DNA of 64,000 nucleotides from Bathymodiolus brooksi (taxonomy: Eukaryota; Mollusca; Bivalvia; Mytilida; Modiolidae): positions 149,500,196 through 149,564,195 of the forward strand of contig OY804577.1 in NCBI GenBank assembly GCA_963680875.1, written 5' to 3'. Each line of letters begins with the position of its first letter. The stretch's first letter is position 1. The position numbers and the translations under genes were made by a program. Below the pieces are notes generated by a model. That model did no database searches. It saw nothing but the letters and a program-made list of their open reading frames with translations, and was not told the origin of the DNA. Shown here in pieces: positions 30,155 to 45,364 of this stretch.

Positions 30155-33100
30155 GATAGCTATCTAATGTACTAAATACATTTAAGGTCGATAGCTCAGT
30201 ACTTATCATGTTAAGATGTCTATCTAATGTACTAAATACACTTAAGGTCGATAGCTCAGTACTTATCATGTTAAGATGTCTATCTAATGTACTAAATACA
30301 TTTAAGGTCGATAGCTCAGTACTTATCATGTTAAGATGTCTATCTAATGTACTAAATACATTTAAGGTGGATAGCTCAGTACTTATCATGTTAAGATGTC
30401 TATCTAATGTACTAAATACATTTAAGGTGGATAGCTCAGTACTTATCATGTTAAGATGTCTATCTAATGTACTAAATACATTTAAGGTCGATAGCTCAGT
30501 ACTTATCATGTTAAGATGTCTATCTAATGTACTAAATACATTTAAGGTGGATAGCTCAGTTCTTATCATGTTAAGATATCTATCTAATGTACTAAATACA
30601 TTTAAGGTCGATAGCTCAGTACTTATTATGTTAAGATGTCTATCTAATGTACTAAATACACTTAAGGTCGATAGCCCAGTACTTATCATGTTAAGATGTC
30701 TATCTAATGTACTAAATACATTTAAGGTCGATAGCTCAGTACTTATCATGTTAAGATGTCTATCTAATGTACTAAATACATTTAATGTCGATAGCTCAGT
30801 ACTTATCATGTTAAGATGTCTATCTAATGTACTAAATACATTTCAGGTCGATAGCTCAGTACTTATCATGTTAAGATGTCTATCTAATGTACTAAATACA
30901 TTTAAGGTCGATAGCTCAGTTCTTATCATGTTAAGATATCTATCTAATGTACTAAATACATTTAAGGTTGATAGCTCAGTTCTTATCATGTTAAGATATC
31001 TATCTAATGTACTAAATACATTTAAGGTCGATAGCTCAGTACTTATCATGTTAAGATGTCTATCTAATGTACTAAATACATTTAAGGTCGATAGCTCAGT
31101 ACTTATCATGTTAAGATGTCTATCTAATGTACTAAATACATTTAAGGTCGATAGCTCAGTTCTTATCATGTTAAGATAGCTATCTAATGTACTAAATACA
31201 TTTAAGGTCGATAGCTCAGTACTTATCATGTTAAGATGTCTATCTAATGTACTAAATACACTTAAGGTCGATAGCTCAGTACTTATCATGTTAAGATGTC
31301 TATCTAATGTACTAAATACATTTAAGGTCGATAGCTCAGTACTTATCATGTTAAGATGTCTATCTAATGTACTAAATACATTTAAGGTGGATAGCTCAGT
31401 ACTTATCATGTTAAGATGTCTATCTAATGTACTAAATACATTTAAGGTGGATAGCTCAGTACTTATCATGTTAAGATGTCTATCTAATGTACTAAATACA
31501 TTTAAGGTCGATAGCTCAGTACTTATCATGTTAAGATGTCTATCTAATGTACTAAATACATTTAAGGTGGATAGCTCAGTTCTTATCATGTTAAGATATC
31601 TATCTAATGTACTAAATACATTTAAGGTCGATAGCTCAGTACTTATTATGTTAAGATGTCTATCTAATGTACTAAATACACTTAAGGTCGATAGCCCAGT
31701 ACTTATCATGTTAAGATGTCTATCTAATGTACTAAATACATTTAAGGTCGATAGCTCAGTACTTATCATGTTAAGATGTCTATCTAATGTACTAAATACA
31801 TTTAATGTCGATAGCTCAGTACTTATCATGTTAAGATGTCTATCTAATGTACTAAATACATTTAAAGTGGATAGCTCAGTACTTATCATGTTAAGATTTC
31901 TATCTAATGTACTAAATACATTTAAGGTCGATAGCCCAGTACTTATCATGTTAAGATGTCTATCTAATGTACTAAATACATTTAAGGTGGATAGCTCAGT
32001 ACTTATCATGTTAAGATGTCTATCTAATGTACTAAATACTTTTAAGGTCGATATCTCAGTACTTATCATGTTAAGATTTCTATCTAATGTACTAAATACA
32101 TTTAAGGTCGATAGCCCAGTACTTATCATGTTAAGATGTCTATCTAATGTACTAAATACATTTAAGGTGGATAGCTCAGTACTTATCATGTTAAGATGTC
32201 TATCTAATGTACTAAATACATTTAAGGTGGATAGCTCAGTACTTATCATGTTAAGATGTCTATCTAATGTACTAAATACATTTAAGGTCGATAGCTTAGT
32301 ACTTATCATGTTAAGATGTCTATCTAATGTACTAAATACATTTAAGGTGGATAGCTCAGTTCTTATCATGTTAAGATATCTATCTAATGTACTAAATACA
32401 TTTAAGGTCGATAGCTCAGTACTTATTATGTTAAGATGTCTATCTAATGTACTAAATACACTTAAGGTCGATAGCCCAGTACTTATCATGTTAAGATGTC
32501 TATCTAATGTACTAAATACATTTAAGGTCGATAGCTCAGAACTTATCATGTTAAGATGCCTATCTAATGTACTAAATACATTTAATGTCGATAGCTCAGT
32601 ACTTATCATGTTAAGATGTCTATCTAATGTACTAAATACATTTCAGGTCGATAGCTCAGTACTTATCATGTTAAGATGTCTATCTAATGTACTAAATACA
32701 TTTAAGGTCGATAGCTCAGTTCTTATCATGTTAAGATATCTATCTAATGTACTAAATACATTTAAGGTTGATAGCTCAGTTCTTATCATGTTAAGATATC
32801 TATCTAATGTACTAAATACATTTAAGGTCGATAGCTCAGTACTTATCATGTTAAGATGTCTATCTAATGTACTAAATACATTTAAGGTCGATAGCTCAGT
32901 ACTTATCATGTTAAGATGTCTATCTAATGTACTAAATACATTTAAGGTCGATAGCTCAGTTCTTATCATGTTAAGATAGCTATCTAATGTACTAAATACA
33001 TTTAAGGTCGATAGCTCAGTACTTATCATGTTAAGATGTCTATCTAATGTACTAAATACACTTAAGGTCGATAGCTCAGTACTTATCATGTTAAGATGTC

Positions 33101-36100
33101 TATCTAATGTACTAAATACATTTAAGGTCGATAGCTCAGTACTTATCATGTTAAGATGTCTATCTAATGTACTAAATACATTTAAGGTGGATAGCTCAGT
33201 ACTTATCATGTTAAGATGTCTATCTAATGTACTAAATACATTTAAGGTGGATAGCTCAGTACTTATCATGTTAAGATGTCTATCTAATGTACTAAATACA
33301 TTTAAGGTCGATAGCTCAGTACTTATCATGTTAAGATGTCTATCTAATGTACTAAATACATTTAAGGTGGATAGCTCAGTTCTTATCATGTTAAGATATC
33401 TATCTAATGTACTAAATACATTTAAGGTCGATAGCTCAGTACTTATTATGTTAAGATGTCTATCTAATGTACTAAATACACTTAAGGTCGATAGCCCAGT
33501 ACTTATCATGTTAAGATGTCTATCTAATGTACTAAATACATTTAAGGTCGATAGCTCAGTACTTATCATGTTAAGATGTCTATCTAATGTACTAAATACA
33601 TTTAATGTCGATAGCTCAGTACTTATCATGTTAAGATGTCTATCTAATGTACTAAATACATTTAAAGTGGATAGCTCAGTACTTATCATGTTAAGATTTC
33701 TATCTAATGTACTAAATACATTTAAGGTCGATAGCCCAGTACTTATCATGTTAAGATGTCTATCTAATGTACTAAATACATTTAAGGTGGATAGCTCAGT
33801 ACTTATCATGTTAAGATGTCTATCTAATGTACTAAATACTTTTAAGGTCGATATCTCAGTACTTATCATGTTAAGATGTCTATCTAATTTTCTAAATACA
33901 ATTAAGGTCGATAGCTCAGTCTTTATCATGTTAAGATGTCTATCAAATGTACTAAATACATTTAAGGTCGATAGCTCAGTACTTATCATGTTAAGATGTC
34001 TATCTAATGTACTAAATACATTTAAGGTCGATAGATCAGTACTTATCATGTTAAGATGTCTATCTAATGTACTAATTACATTTAAGGTGGATAGCTCAGT
34101 TCTTATTATGTTAAGATGTCTATCTAATGTGCTAATTACATTTAAGGTGGATAGCTCAGTTCTTATTATGTTAAGATGTCTATCTAATGTGCTAAATACA
34201 TTTAAGGTCGATATCTCAGTACTTATCATGTTAAGATGTCTATCTAATGTACTAAATACATTTAAGGTGGATAGCTCAGTACTTATCATATTAAGATGTC
34301 TATCTAATGTACTAAATACATTTAAGGTCGATAGCTCAGTACTTATCATGTTAAGATGTCTATCTAATGTACTAAATACATTTAAGGTGGATAGCTCAGT
34401 ACTTATCATATTAAGATGTCTATCTAATGTACTAAATACATTTAAGGTCGATAGCTCAGTACTTATCATGTTAAGATGTCTATCTAATGTACTAATTACA
34501 TTTAAGGTGGATAGCTCAGTACTTATCATGTTAAGATGTCTATCTAATGTGCTAAATACATTTAAGGTGGATAGCTCAGTACTTATTATGTTAAGATGTC
34601 TATCCAATGTATTAAATACATTTAAGGTCGATAGCTCAGTACTTATCATGTTAAGATGTCTATCTAATGTACTAAATACATTTAAGGTGGATAGCTCAGT
34701 ACTTATCATGTTAAGATGTCTATCTAATGTACTAAATACATTTAAGGTCGATAGATCAGTACTTATCATGTCAAGATGTCTATATAATGTACTAAATACA
34801 TTTAAGGTCGATAGCTCAGTACTTATCATGTTAAGATGTCTATCTAATGTACTAAATACATTTAAGGTGGATAGCTCAGTACTTATCATGTTAAGATGTC
34901 TATCTAATGTACTAATTACATTTAAGGTGGATAGCTCAGTTCTTATTATGTTAAGATGTCTATCTAATGTGCTAAATACATTTAAGGTCGATAGCTCAGT
35001 ACTTATCATGTTAAGATGTCTATCTAATGTACTAAATACATTTAAGGTCGATAGCTCAGTACTTATCATGTTAAGATGTCTATCTAATGTACTAAATACA
35101 CTTAAGGTCGATAGCCCAGTACTTATCATGTTAAGATGTCTATCTAATGTACTAAATACATTTAAGGTCGATAGCTCAGTACTTATCATGTTAAGATGTC
35201 TATCTAATGTACTAAATACATTTAAGGTGGATAGCTCAGTACTTATCATGTTAAGATGTCTATCTAATGTACTAAATACATTTAAGGTCGATAGATCAGT
35301 ACTTATCATGTCAAGATGTCTATATAATGTACTAAATACATTTAAGGTCGATAGCTCAGTACTTATCATGTTAAGATGTCTATCTAATGTACTAAATACA
35401 TTTAAGGTGGATAGCTCAGTACTTATCATGTTAAGATGTCTATCTAATGTACTAATTACATTTAAGGTGGATAGCTCAGTTCTTATTATGTTAAGATGTC
35501 TATCTAATGTGCTAAATACATTTAAGGTCGATAGCTCAGTACTTATCATGTTAAGATGTCTATCTAATGTACTAAATACATTTAAGGTCGATAGCTCAGT
35601 ACTTATCATGTTAAGATGTCTATCTAATGTACTAAATACACTTAAGGTCGATAGCCCAGTACTTATCATGTTAAGATGTCTATCTAATGTACTAAATACA
35701 TTTAAGGTCGATAGCTCAGTACTTATCATGTTAAGATGTCTATCTAATGTACTAAATACATTTAATGTCGATAGCTCAGTACTTATCATGTTAAGATGTC
35801 TATCTAATGTACTAAATACATTTAAAGTGGATAGCTCAGTACTTATCATGTTAAGATTTCTATCTAATGTACTAAATACATTTAAGGTCGATAGCCCAGT
35901 ACTTATCATGTTAAGATGTCTATCTAATGTACTAAATACATTTAAGGTGGATAGCTCAGTACTTATCATGTTAAGATGTCTATCTAATGTACTAAATACT
36001 TTTAAGGTCGATATCTCAGTACTTATCATGTTAAGATTTCTATCTAATGTACTAAATACATTTAAGGTCGATAGCCCAGTACTTATCATGTTAAGATGTC

Positions 36101-38014
36101 TATCTAATGTACTAAATACATTTAAGGTGGATAGCTCAGTACTTATCATGTTAAGATGTCTATCTAATGTACTAAATACATTTAAGGTGGATAGCTCAGT
36201 ACTTATCATGTTAAGATGTCTATCTAATGTACTAAATACATTTAAGGTCGATAGCTCAGTACTTATCATGTTAAGATGTCTATCTAATGTACTAAATACA
36301 TTTAAGGTGGATAGCTCAGTTCTTATCATGTTAAGATATCTATCTAATGTACTAAATACATTTAAGGTCGATAGCTCAGTACTTATTATGTTAAGATGTC
36401 TATCTAATGTACTAAATACACTTAAGGTCGATAGCCCAGTACTTATCATGTTAAGATGTCTATCTAATGTACTAAATACATTTAAGGTCGATAGCTCAGA
36501 ACTTATCATGTTAAGATGCCTATCTAATGTACTAAATACATTTAATGTCGATAGCTCAGTACTTATCATGTTAAGATGTCTATCTAATGTACTAAATACA
36601 TTTCAGGTCGATAGCTCAGTACTTATCATGTTAAGATGTCTATCTAATGTACTAAATACATTTAAGGTCGATAGCTCAGTTCTTATCATGTTAAGATATC
36701 TATCTAATGTACTAAATACATTTAAGGTTGATAGCTCAGTTCTTATCATGTTAAGATATCTATCTAATGTACTAAATACATTTAAGGTCGATAGCTCAGT
36801 ACTTATCATGTTAAGATGTCTATCTAATGTACTAAATACATTTAAGGTCGATAGCTCAGTACTTATCATGTTAAGATGTCTATCTAATGTACTAAATACA
36901 TTTAAGGTCGATAGCTCAGTTCTTATCATGTTAAGATAGCTATCTAATGTACTAAATACATTTAAGGTCGATAGCTCAGTACTTATCATGTTAAGATGTC
37001 TATCTAATGTACTAAATACACTTAAGGTCGATAGCTCAGTACTTATCATGTTAAGATGTCTATCTAATGTACTAAATACATTTAAGGTCGATAGCTCAGT
37101 ACTTATCATGTTAAGATGTCTATCTAATGTACTAAATACATTTAAGGTGGATAGCTCAGTACTTATCATGTTAAGATGTCTATCTAATGTACAAAATACA
37201 TTTAAGGTGGATAGCTCAGTACTTATCATGTTAAGATGTCTATCTAATGTACTAAATACATTTAAGGTCGATAGCTCAGTACTTATCATGTTAAGATGTC
37301 TATCTAATGTACTAAATACATTTAAGGTGGATAGCTCAGTTCTTATCATGTTAAGATATCTATCTAATGTACTAAATACATTTAAGGTCGATAGCTCAGT
37401 ACTTATTATGTTAAGATGTCTATCTAATGTACTAAATACACTTAAGGTCGATAGCCCAGTACTTATCATGTTAAGATGTCTATCTAATGTACTAAATACA
37501 TTTAAGGTCGATAGCTCAGTACTTATCATGTTAAGATGTCTATCTAATGTACTAAATACATTTAATGTCGATAGCTCAGTACTTATCATGTTAAGATGTC
37601 TATCTAATGTACTAAATACATTTAAAGTGGATAGCTCAGTACTTATCATGTTAAGATTTCTATCTAATGTACTAAATACATTTAAGGTCGATAGCCCAGT
37701 ACTTATCATGTTAAGATGTCTATCTAATGTACTAAATACATTTAAGGTGGATAGCTCAGTACTTATCATGTTAAGATGTCTATCTAATGTACTAAATACT
37801 TTTAAGGTCGATATCTCAGTACTTATCATGTTAAGATGTCTATCTAATTTTCTAAATACAATTAAGGTCGATAGCTCAGTCTTTATCATGTTAAGATGTC
37901 TATCAAATGTACTAAATACATTTAAGGTCGATAGCTCAGTACTTATCATGTTAAGATGTCTATCTAATGTACTAAATACATTTAAGGTCGATAGATCAGT
38001 ACTTATCATGTTAA
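30155..38014. repeat. 7200-bp superunit, copy 2, expanded to 7860 bp
   Basis: It follows copy 1 at a 7200-bp offset as far as about 34.4 kb and at a 7860-bp offset from about 35.8 kb (for example 29128 matches 36988). The 660-bp difference is two local tandem duplications, 120 bp (34261-34380 repeated at 34381-34500) and 540 bp (34681-35220 repeated at 35221-35760). The TAG marker occurs at 30155, 31175, 32975 and 36935. Confidence 0.8.
34681..35760. repeat. 540-bp local tandem duplication (2 x 9 monomers)
   Basis: Nine monomers at 34681-35220 recur as 35221-35760 with no difference that I noticed. The telltale monomer with GATAGATCAG, ATGTCAAGA and TATATAATG stands at 34744 and again at 35284, and the CACTTAAGG plus AGCCCAG pair at 35100 recurs at 35640. 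The corresponding stretch of superunit copy 1 (27361-27900) is present once, so the duplication post-dates the superunit duplication. Confidence 0.85.
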
Positions 38015-40562
38015 GATGTCTATCTAATGTACTAATTACATTTAAGGTGGATAGCTCAGTTCTTATTATGTTAAGATGTCTATCTAATGTGCTAATTACA
38101 TTTAAGGTGGATAGCTCAGTTCTTATTATGTTAAGATGTCTATCTAATGTGCTAAATACATTTAAGGTCGATATCTCAGTACTTATCATGTTAAGATGTC
38201 TATCTAATGTACTAAATACATTTAAGGTGGATAGCTCAGTACTTATCATATTAAGATGTCTATCTAATGTACTAAATACATTTAAGGTCGATAGCTCAGT
38301 ACTTATCATGTTAAGATGTCTATCTAATGTACTAATTACATTTAAGGTGGATAGCTCAGTACTTATCATGTTAAGATGTCTATCTAATGTGCTAAATACA
38401 TTTAAGGTGGATAGCTCAGTACTTATTATGTTAAGATGTCTATCCAATGTATTAAATACATTTAAGGTCGATAGCTCAGTACTTATCATGTTAAGATGTC
38501 TATCTAATGTACTAAATACATTTAAGGTGGATAGCTCAGTACTTATCATGTTAAGATGTCTATCTAATGTACTAAATACATTTAAGGTCGATAGATCAGT
38601 ACTTATCATGTCAAGATGTCTATATAATGTACTAAATACATTTAAGGTCGATAGCTCAGTACTTATCATGTTAAGATGTCTATCTAATGTACTAAATACA
38701 TTTAAGGTGGATAGCTCAGTACTTATCATGTTAAGATGTCTATCTAATGTACTAATTACATTTAAGGTGGATAGCTCAGTTCTTATTATGTTAAGATGTC
38801 TATCTAATGTGCTAAATACATTTAAGGTCGATATCTCAGTACTTATCATGTTAAGATGTCTATCTAATGTACTAAATACATTTAAGGTCGATATCTCAGT
38901 ACTTATTATGTTAAGATGTCTATCCAATGTATTAAATACATTTAAGGTCGATAGCTCAGTACTTATCATGGTAAGATGTCTATCTAATGTACTAAATACA
39001 TTTAAGGTGGATAGCTCAGTACTTATCATGTTAAGATGTCTATCTAATGTACTAAATACATTTAAGGTCGATAGCTCAGTACTTATCATGTTAAGATGTC
39101 TATCCAATGTACTAAATACATTTAAGGTCGATATCTCAGTACTTATCATGTTAAGATGTATATCTAATGTACTAAATACATTTAAGGTGGATAGTTCAGT
39201 ACTTATCATGTTAAGATGTCTATCTAATGTGCTAAATACATTTAAGGTGGATAGCTCAGTACTTATCATGTTAAGATGTCTATCCAATGTACTAAATACA
39301 TTTATGAGGTCGATAGCTCAGTACTTATCATGTTAAGATGTCTATCTAATGTGCTAAATACATTTAAGGTCGATATCTCAGTACTTATCATGTTAAGATG
39401 TCTATCTAATGTACTAAATACATTTAAGGTCGAAAGCTCAGTTCTTATCATGTTAAGATGTCTATCTAATGTACTAAATACATTTAAGGTCGATAGCTCA
39501 GTACTTATCATGTTAAGATGTCTATCTAATGTACTAAATACATTTCAGGTCGATAGCTCAGTACTTATCATGTTAAGATGTCTATCTAATGTACTAAATA
39601 CATTTAAGGTCGATAGCTCAGTTCTTATCATGTTAAGATATCTATCTAATGTACTAAATACATTTAAGGTCGATAGCTCAATTCTTATCATGTTAAGATA
39701 TCTATCTAATGTACTAAATACATTTAAGGTCGATAGCACAGTACTTATCATGTTAAGATGTCTATCTAATGTACTAAATACATTTAAGGTCGATAGCTCA
39801 GTACTTATCATGTTAAGATGTCTATCTAATGTACTAAATACATTTAAGGTCGATAGCTCAGTACTTATCATGTTAAGATGTCTATCTAATGTACTAAATA
39901 CATTTAAGGTCGATAGCTCAGTTCTTATCATGTTAAGATAGCTATCTAATGTACTAAATACATTTAAGGTCGATAGCTCAGTACTTATCATGTTAAGATG
40001 TCTATCTAATGTACTAAATACACTTAAGGTCGATAGCTCAGTACTTATCATGTTAAGATGTCTATCTAATGTACTAAATACATTTAAGGTTGATAGCTCA
40101 GTACTTATCATGTTAAGATGTCTATCTAATGTACTAAATACATTTAAGGTGGATAGCTCAGTACTTATCATGTTAAGATGTCTATCTAATGTACTAAATA
40201 CATTTAAGGTGGATAGCTCAGTACTTATCATGTTAAGATGTCTATCTAATGTACTAAATACATTTAAGGTCGATAGCTCAGTACTTATCATGTTAAGATG
40301 TCTATCTAATGTACTAAATACATTTAAGGTCGATAGCTCAGTTCTTATCATGTTAAGATATCTATCTAATGTACTAAATACATTTAAGGTCGATAGCTCA
40401 GTACTTATAATGTTAAGATGTCTATCTAATGTACTAAATACACTTAAGGTCGATAGCCCAGTACTTATCATGTTAAGATGTCTATCTAATGTACTAAATA
40501 CATTTAAGGTCGATAGCTCAGTAATTATCATGTTAAGATGTCTATCTAATGTACTAAATACA
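35761..40562. repeat. 4802-bp tandem duplication, copy 1
   Basis: This block matches the next 4.8 kb at a constant offset of 4802 bp (80 monomers plus one 2-bp insertion). It starts at an AATGTCGAT monomer and contains a TG-type 62-bp monomer near 39303 and TAG markers at 36935 and 39937. The only difference from copy 2 that I noticed is ACAAAATACA near 37192 where copy 2 has ACTAAATACA. It partly overlaps 7200-bp superunit copy 2, so the two events are nested. Confidence 0.8.
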
Positions 40563-43500
40563 TTTAATGTCGATAGCTCAGTACTTATCATGTTAAGATG
40601 TCTATCTAATGTACTAAATACATTTAAAGTGGATAGCTCAGTACTTATCATGTTAAGATTTCTATCTAATGTACTAAATACATTTAAGGTCGATAGCCCA
40701 GTACTTATCATGTTAAGATGTCTATCTAATGTACTAAATACATTTAAGGTGGATAGCTCAGTACTTATCATGTTAAGATGTCTATCTAATGTACTAAATA
40801 CTTTTAAGGTCGATATCTCAGTACTTATCATGTTAAGATTTCTATCTAATGTACTAAATACATTTAAGGTCGATAGCCCAGTACTTATCATGTTAAGATG
40901 TCTATCTAATGTACTAAATACATTTAAGGTGGATAGCTCAGTACTTATCATGTTAAGATGTCTATCTAATGTACTAAATACATTTAAGGTGGATAGCTCA
41001 GTACTTATCATGTTAAGATGTCTATCTAATGTACTAAATACATTTAAGGTCGATAGCTCAGTACTTATCATGTTAAGATGTCTATCTAATGTACTAAATA
41101 CATTTAAGGTGGATAGCTCAGTTCTTATCATGTTAAGATATCTATCTAATGTACTAAATACATTTAAGGTCGATAGCTCAGTACTTATTATGTTAAGATG
41201 TCTATCTAATGTACTAAATACACTTAAGGTCGATAGCCCAGTACTTATCATGTTAAGATGTCTATCTAATGTACTAAATACATTTAAGGTCGATAGCTCA
41301 GAACTTATCATGTTAAGATGCCTATCTAATGTACTAAATACATTTAATGTCGATAGCTCAGTACTTATCATGTTAAGATGTCTATCTAATGTACTAAATA
41401 CATTTCAGGTCGATAGCTCAGTACTTATCATGTTAAGATGTCTATCTAATGTACTAAATACATTTAAGGTCGATAGCTCAGTTCTTATCATGTTAAGATA
41501 TCTATCTAATGTACTAAATACATTTAAGGTTGATAGCTCAGTTCTTATCATGTTAAGATATCTATCTAATGTACTAAATACATTTAAGGTCGATAGCTCA
41601 GTACTTATCATGTTAAGATGTCTATCTAATGTACTAAATACATTTAAGGTCGATAGCTCAGTACTTATCATGTTAAGATGTCTATCTAATGTACTAAATA
41701 CATTTAAGGTCGATAGCTCAGTTCTTATCATGTTAAGATAGCTATCTAATGTACTAAATACATTTAAGGTCGATAGCTCAGTACTTATCATGTTAAGATG
41801 TCTATCTAATGTACTAAATACACTTAAGGTCGATAGCTCAGTACTTATCATGTTAAGATGTCTATCTAATGTACTAAATACATTTAAGGTCGATAGCTCA
41901 GTACTTATCATGTTAAGATGTCTATCTAATGTACTAAATACATTTAAGGTGGATAGCTCAGTACTTATCATGTTAAGATGTCTATCTAATGTACTAAATA
42001 CATTTAAGGTGGATAGCTCAGTACTTATCATGTTAAGATGTCTATCTAATGTACTAAATACATTTAAGGTCGATAGCTCAGTACTTATCATGTTAAGATG
42101 TCTATCTAATGTACTAAATACATTTAAGGTGGATAGCTCAGTTCTTATCATGTTAAGATATCTATCTAATGTACTAAATACATTTAAGGTCGATAGCTCA
42201 GTACTTATTATGTTAAGATGTCTATCTAATGTACTAAATACACTTAAGGTCGATAGCCCAGTACTTATCATGTTAAGATGTCTATCTAATGTACTAAATA
42301 CATTTAAGGTCGATAGCTCAGTACTTATCATGTTAAGATGTCTATCTAATGTACTAAATACATTTAATGTCGATAGCTCAGTACTTATCATGTTAAGATG
42401 TCTATCTAATGTACTAAATACATTTAAAGTGGATAGCTCAGTACTTATCATGTTAAGATTTCTATCTAATGTACTAAATACATTTAAGGTCGATAGCCCA
42501 GTACTTATCATGTTAAGATGTCTATCTAATGTACTAAATACATTTAAGGTGGATAGCTCAGTACTTATCATGTTAAGATGTCTATCTAATGTACTAAATA
42601 CTTTTAAGGTCGATATCTCAGTACTTATCATGTTAAGATGTCTATCTAATTTTCTAAATACAATTAAGGTCGATAGCTCAGTCTTTATCATGTTAAGATG
42701 TCTATCAAATGTACTAAATACATTTAAGGTCGATAGCTCAGTACTTATCATGTTAAGATGTCTATCTAATGTACTAAATACATTTAAGGTCGATAGATCA
42801 GTACTTATCATGTTAAGATGTCTATCTAATGTACTAATTACATTTAAGGTGGATAGCTCAGTTCTTATTATGTTAAGATGTCTATCTAATGTGCTAATTA
42901 CATTTAAGGTGGATAGCTCAGTTCTTATTATGTTAAGATGTCTATCTAATGTGCTAAATACATTTAAGGTCGATATCTCAGTACTTATCATGTTAAGATG
43001 TCTATCTAATGTACTAAATACATTTAAGGTGGATAGCTCAGTACTTATCATATTAAGATGTCTATCTAATGTACTAAATACATTTAAGGTCGATAGCTCA
43101 GTACTTATCATGTTAAGATGTCTATCTAATGTACTAATTACATTTAAGGTGGATAGCTCAGTACTTATCATGTTAAGATGTCTATCTAATGTGCTAAATA
43201 CATTTAAGGTGGATAGCTCAGTACTTATTATGTTAAGATGTCTATCCAATGTATTAAATACATTTAAGGTCGATAGCTCAGTACTTATCATGTTAAGATG
43301 TCTATCTAATGTACTAAATACATTTAAGGTGGATAGCTCAGTACTTATCATGTTAAGATGTCTATCTAATGTACTAAATACATTTAAGGTCGATAGATCA
43401 GTACTTATCATGTCAAGATGTCTATATAATGTACTAAATACATTTAAGGTCGATAGCTCAGTACTTATCATGTTAAGATGTCTATCTAATGTACTAAATA

Positions 43501-45364
43501 CATTTAAGGTGGATAGCTCAGTACTTATCATGTTAAGATGTCTATCTAATGTACTAATTACATTTAAGGTGGATAGCTCAGTTCTTATTATGTTAAGATG
43601 TCTATCTAATGTGCTAAATACATTTAAGGTCGATATCTCAGTACTTATCATGTTAAGATGTCTATCTAATGTACTAAATACATTTAAGGTCGATATCTCA
43701 GTACTTATTATGTTAAGATGTCTATCCAATGTATTAAATACATTTAAGGTCGATAGCTCAGTACTTATCATGGTAAGATGTCTATCTAATGTACTAAATA
43801 CATTTAAGGTGGATAGCTCAGTACTTATCATGTTAAGATGTCTATCTAATGTACTAAATACATTTAAGGTCGATAGCTCAGTACTTATCATGTTAAGATG
43901 TCTATCCAATGTACTAAATACATTTAAGGTCGATATCTCAGTACTTATCATGTTAAGATGTATATCTAATGTACTAAATACATTTAAGGTGGATAGTTCA
44001 GTACTTATCATGTTAAGATGTCTATCTAATGTGCTAAATACATTTAAGGTGGATAGCTCAGTACTTATCATGTTAAGATGTCTATCCAATGTACTAAATA
44101 CATTTATGAGGTCGATAGCTCAGTACTTATCATGTTAAGATGTCTATCTAATGTGCTAAATACATTTAAGGTCGATATCTCAGTACTTATCATGTTAAGA
44201 TGTCTATCTAATGTACTAAATACATTTAAGGTCGAAAGCTCAGTTCTTATCATGTTAAGATGTCTATCTAATGTACTAAATACATTTAAGGTCGATAGCT
44301 CAGTACTTATCATGTTAAGATGTCTATCTAATGTACTAAATACATTTCAGGTCGATAGCTCAGTACTTATCATGTTAAGATGTCTATCTAATGTACTAAA
44401 TACATTTAAGGTCGATAGCTCAGTTCTTATCATGTTAAGATATCTATCTAATGTACTAAATACATTTAAGGTCGATAGCTCAATTCTTATCATGTTAAGA
44501 TATCTATCTAATGTACTAAATACATTTAAGGTCGATAGCACAGTACTTATCATGTTAAGATGTCTATCTAATGTACTAAATACATTTAAGGTCGATAGCT
44601 CAGTACTTATCATGTTAAGATGTCTATCTAATGTACTAAATACATTTAAGGTCGATAGCTCAGTACTTATCATGTTAAGATGTCTATCTAATGTACTAAA
44701 TACATTTAAGGTCGATAGCTCAGTTCTTATCATGTTAAGATAGCTATCTAATGTACTAAATACATTTAAGGTCGATAGCTCAGTACTTATCATGTTAAGA
44801 TGTCTATCTAATGTACTAAATACACTTAAGGTCGATAGCTCAGTACTTATCATGTTAAGATGTCTATCTAATGTACTAAATACATTTAAGGTTGATAGCT
44901 CAGTACTTATCATGTTAAGATGTCTATCTAATGTACTAAATACATTTAAGGTGGATAGCTCAGTACTTATCATGTTAAGATGTCTATCTAATGTACTAAA
45001 TACATTTAAGGTGGATAGCTCAGTACTTATCATGTTAAGATGTCTATCTAATGTACTAAATACATTTAAGGTCGATAGCTCAGTACTTATCATGTTAAGA
45101 TGTCTATCTAATGTACTAAATACATTTAAGGTCGATAGCTCAGTTCTTATCATGTTAAGATATCTATCTAATGTACTAAATACATTTAAGGTCGATAGCT
45201 CAGTACTTATAATGTTAAGATGTCTATCTAATGTACTAAATACACTTAAGGTCGATAGCCCAGTACTTATCATGTTAAGATGTCTATCTAATGTACTAAA
45301 TACATTTAAGGTCGATAGCTCAGTAATTATCATGTTAAGATGTCTATCTAATGTACTAAATACA
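40563..45364. repeat. 4802-bp tandem duplication, copy 2
   Basis: It is a near-identical repeat of 35761-40562, with TAG markers at 41737 and 44739 and the TG-type 62-bp monomer near 44105. Correspondence ends near 45420, where copy 1's successor has AAAGTGGAT and this one has AAGGTGGAT. Such high identity in a satellite means a recent exchange, or a duplicated stretch introduced by assembly. Confidence 0.8.

Noticed and set aside
32643..36569. Very long minus-strand open frame (about 1300 residues) and its many relatives on both strands
   Set aside because: It is the 20-residue cycle LDRHLNMISTELSTLNVFST produced by a 60-bp satellite with no stop in that frame. The opposite strand is equally open, frames are cut by TAG markers and 2-bp insertions, and there is no promoter, unique domain or stable start.
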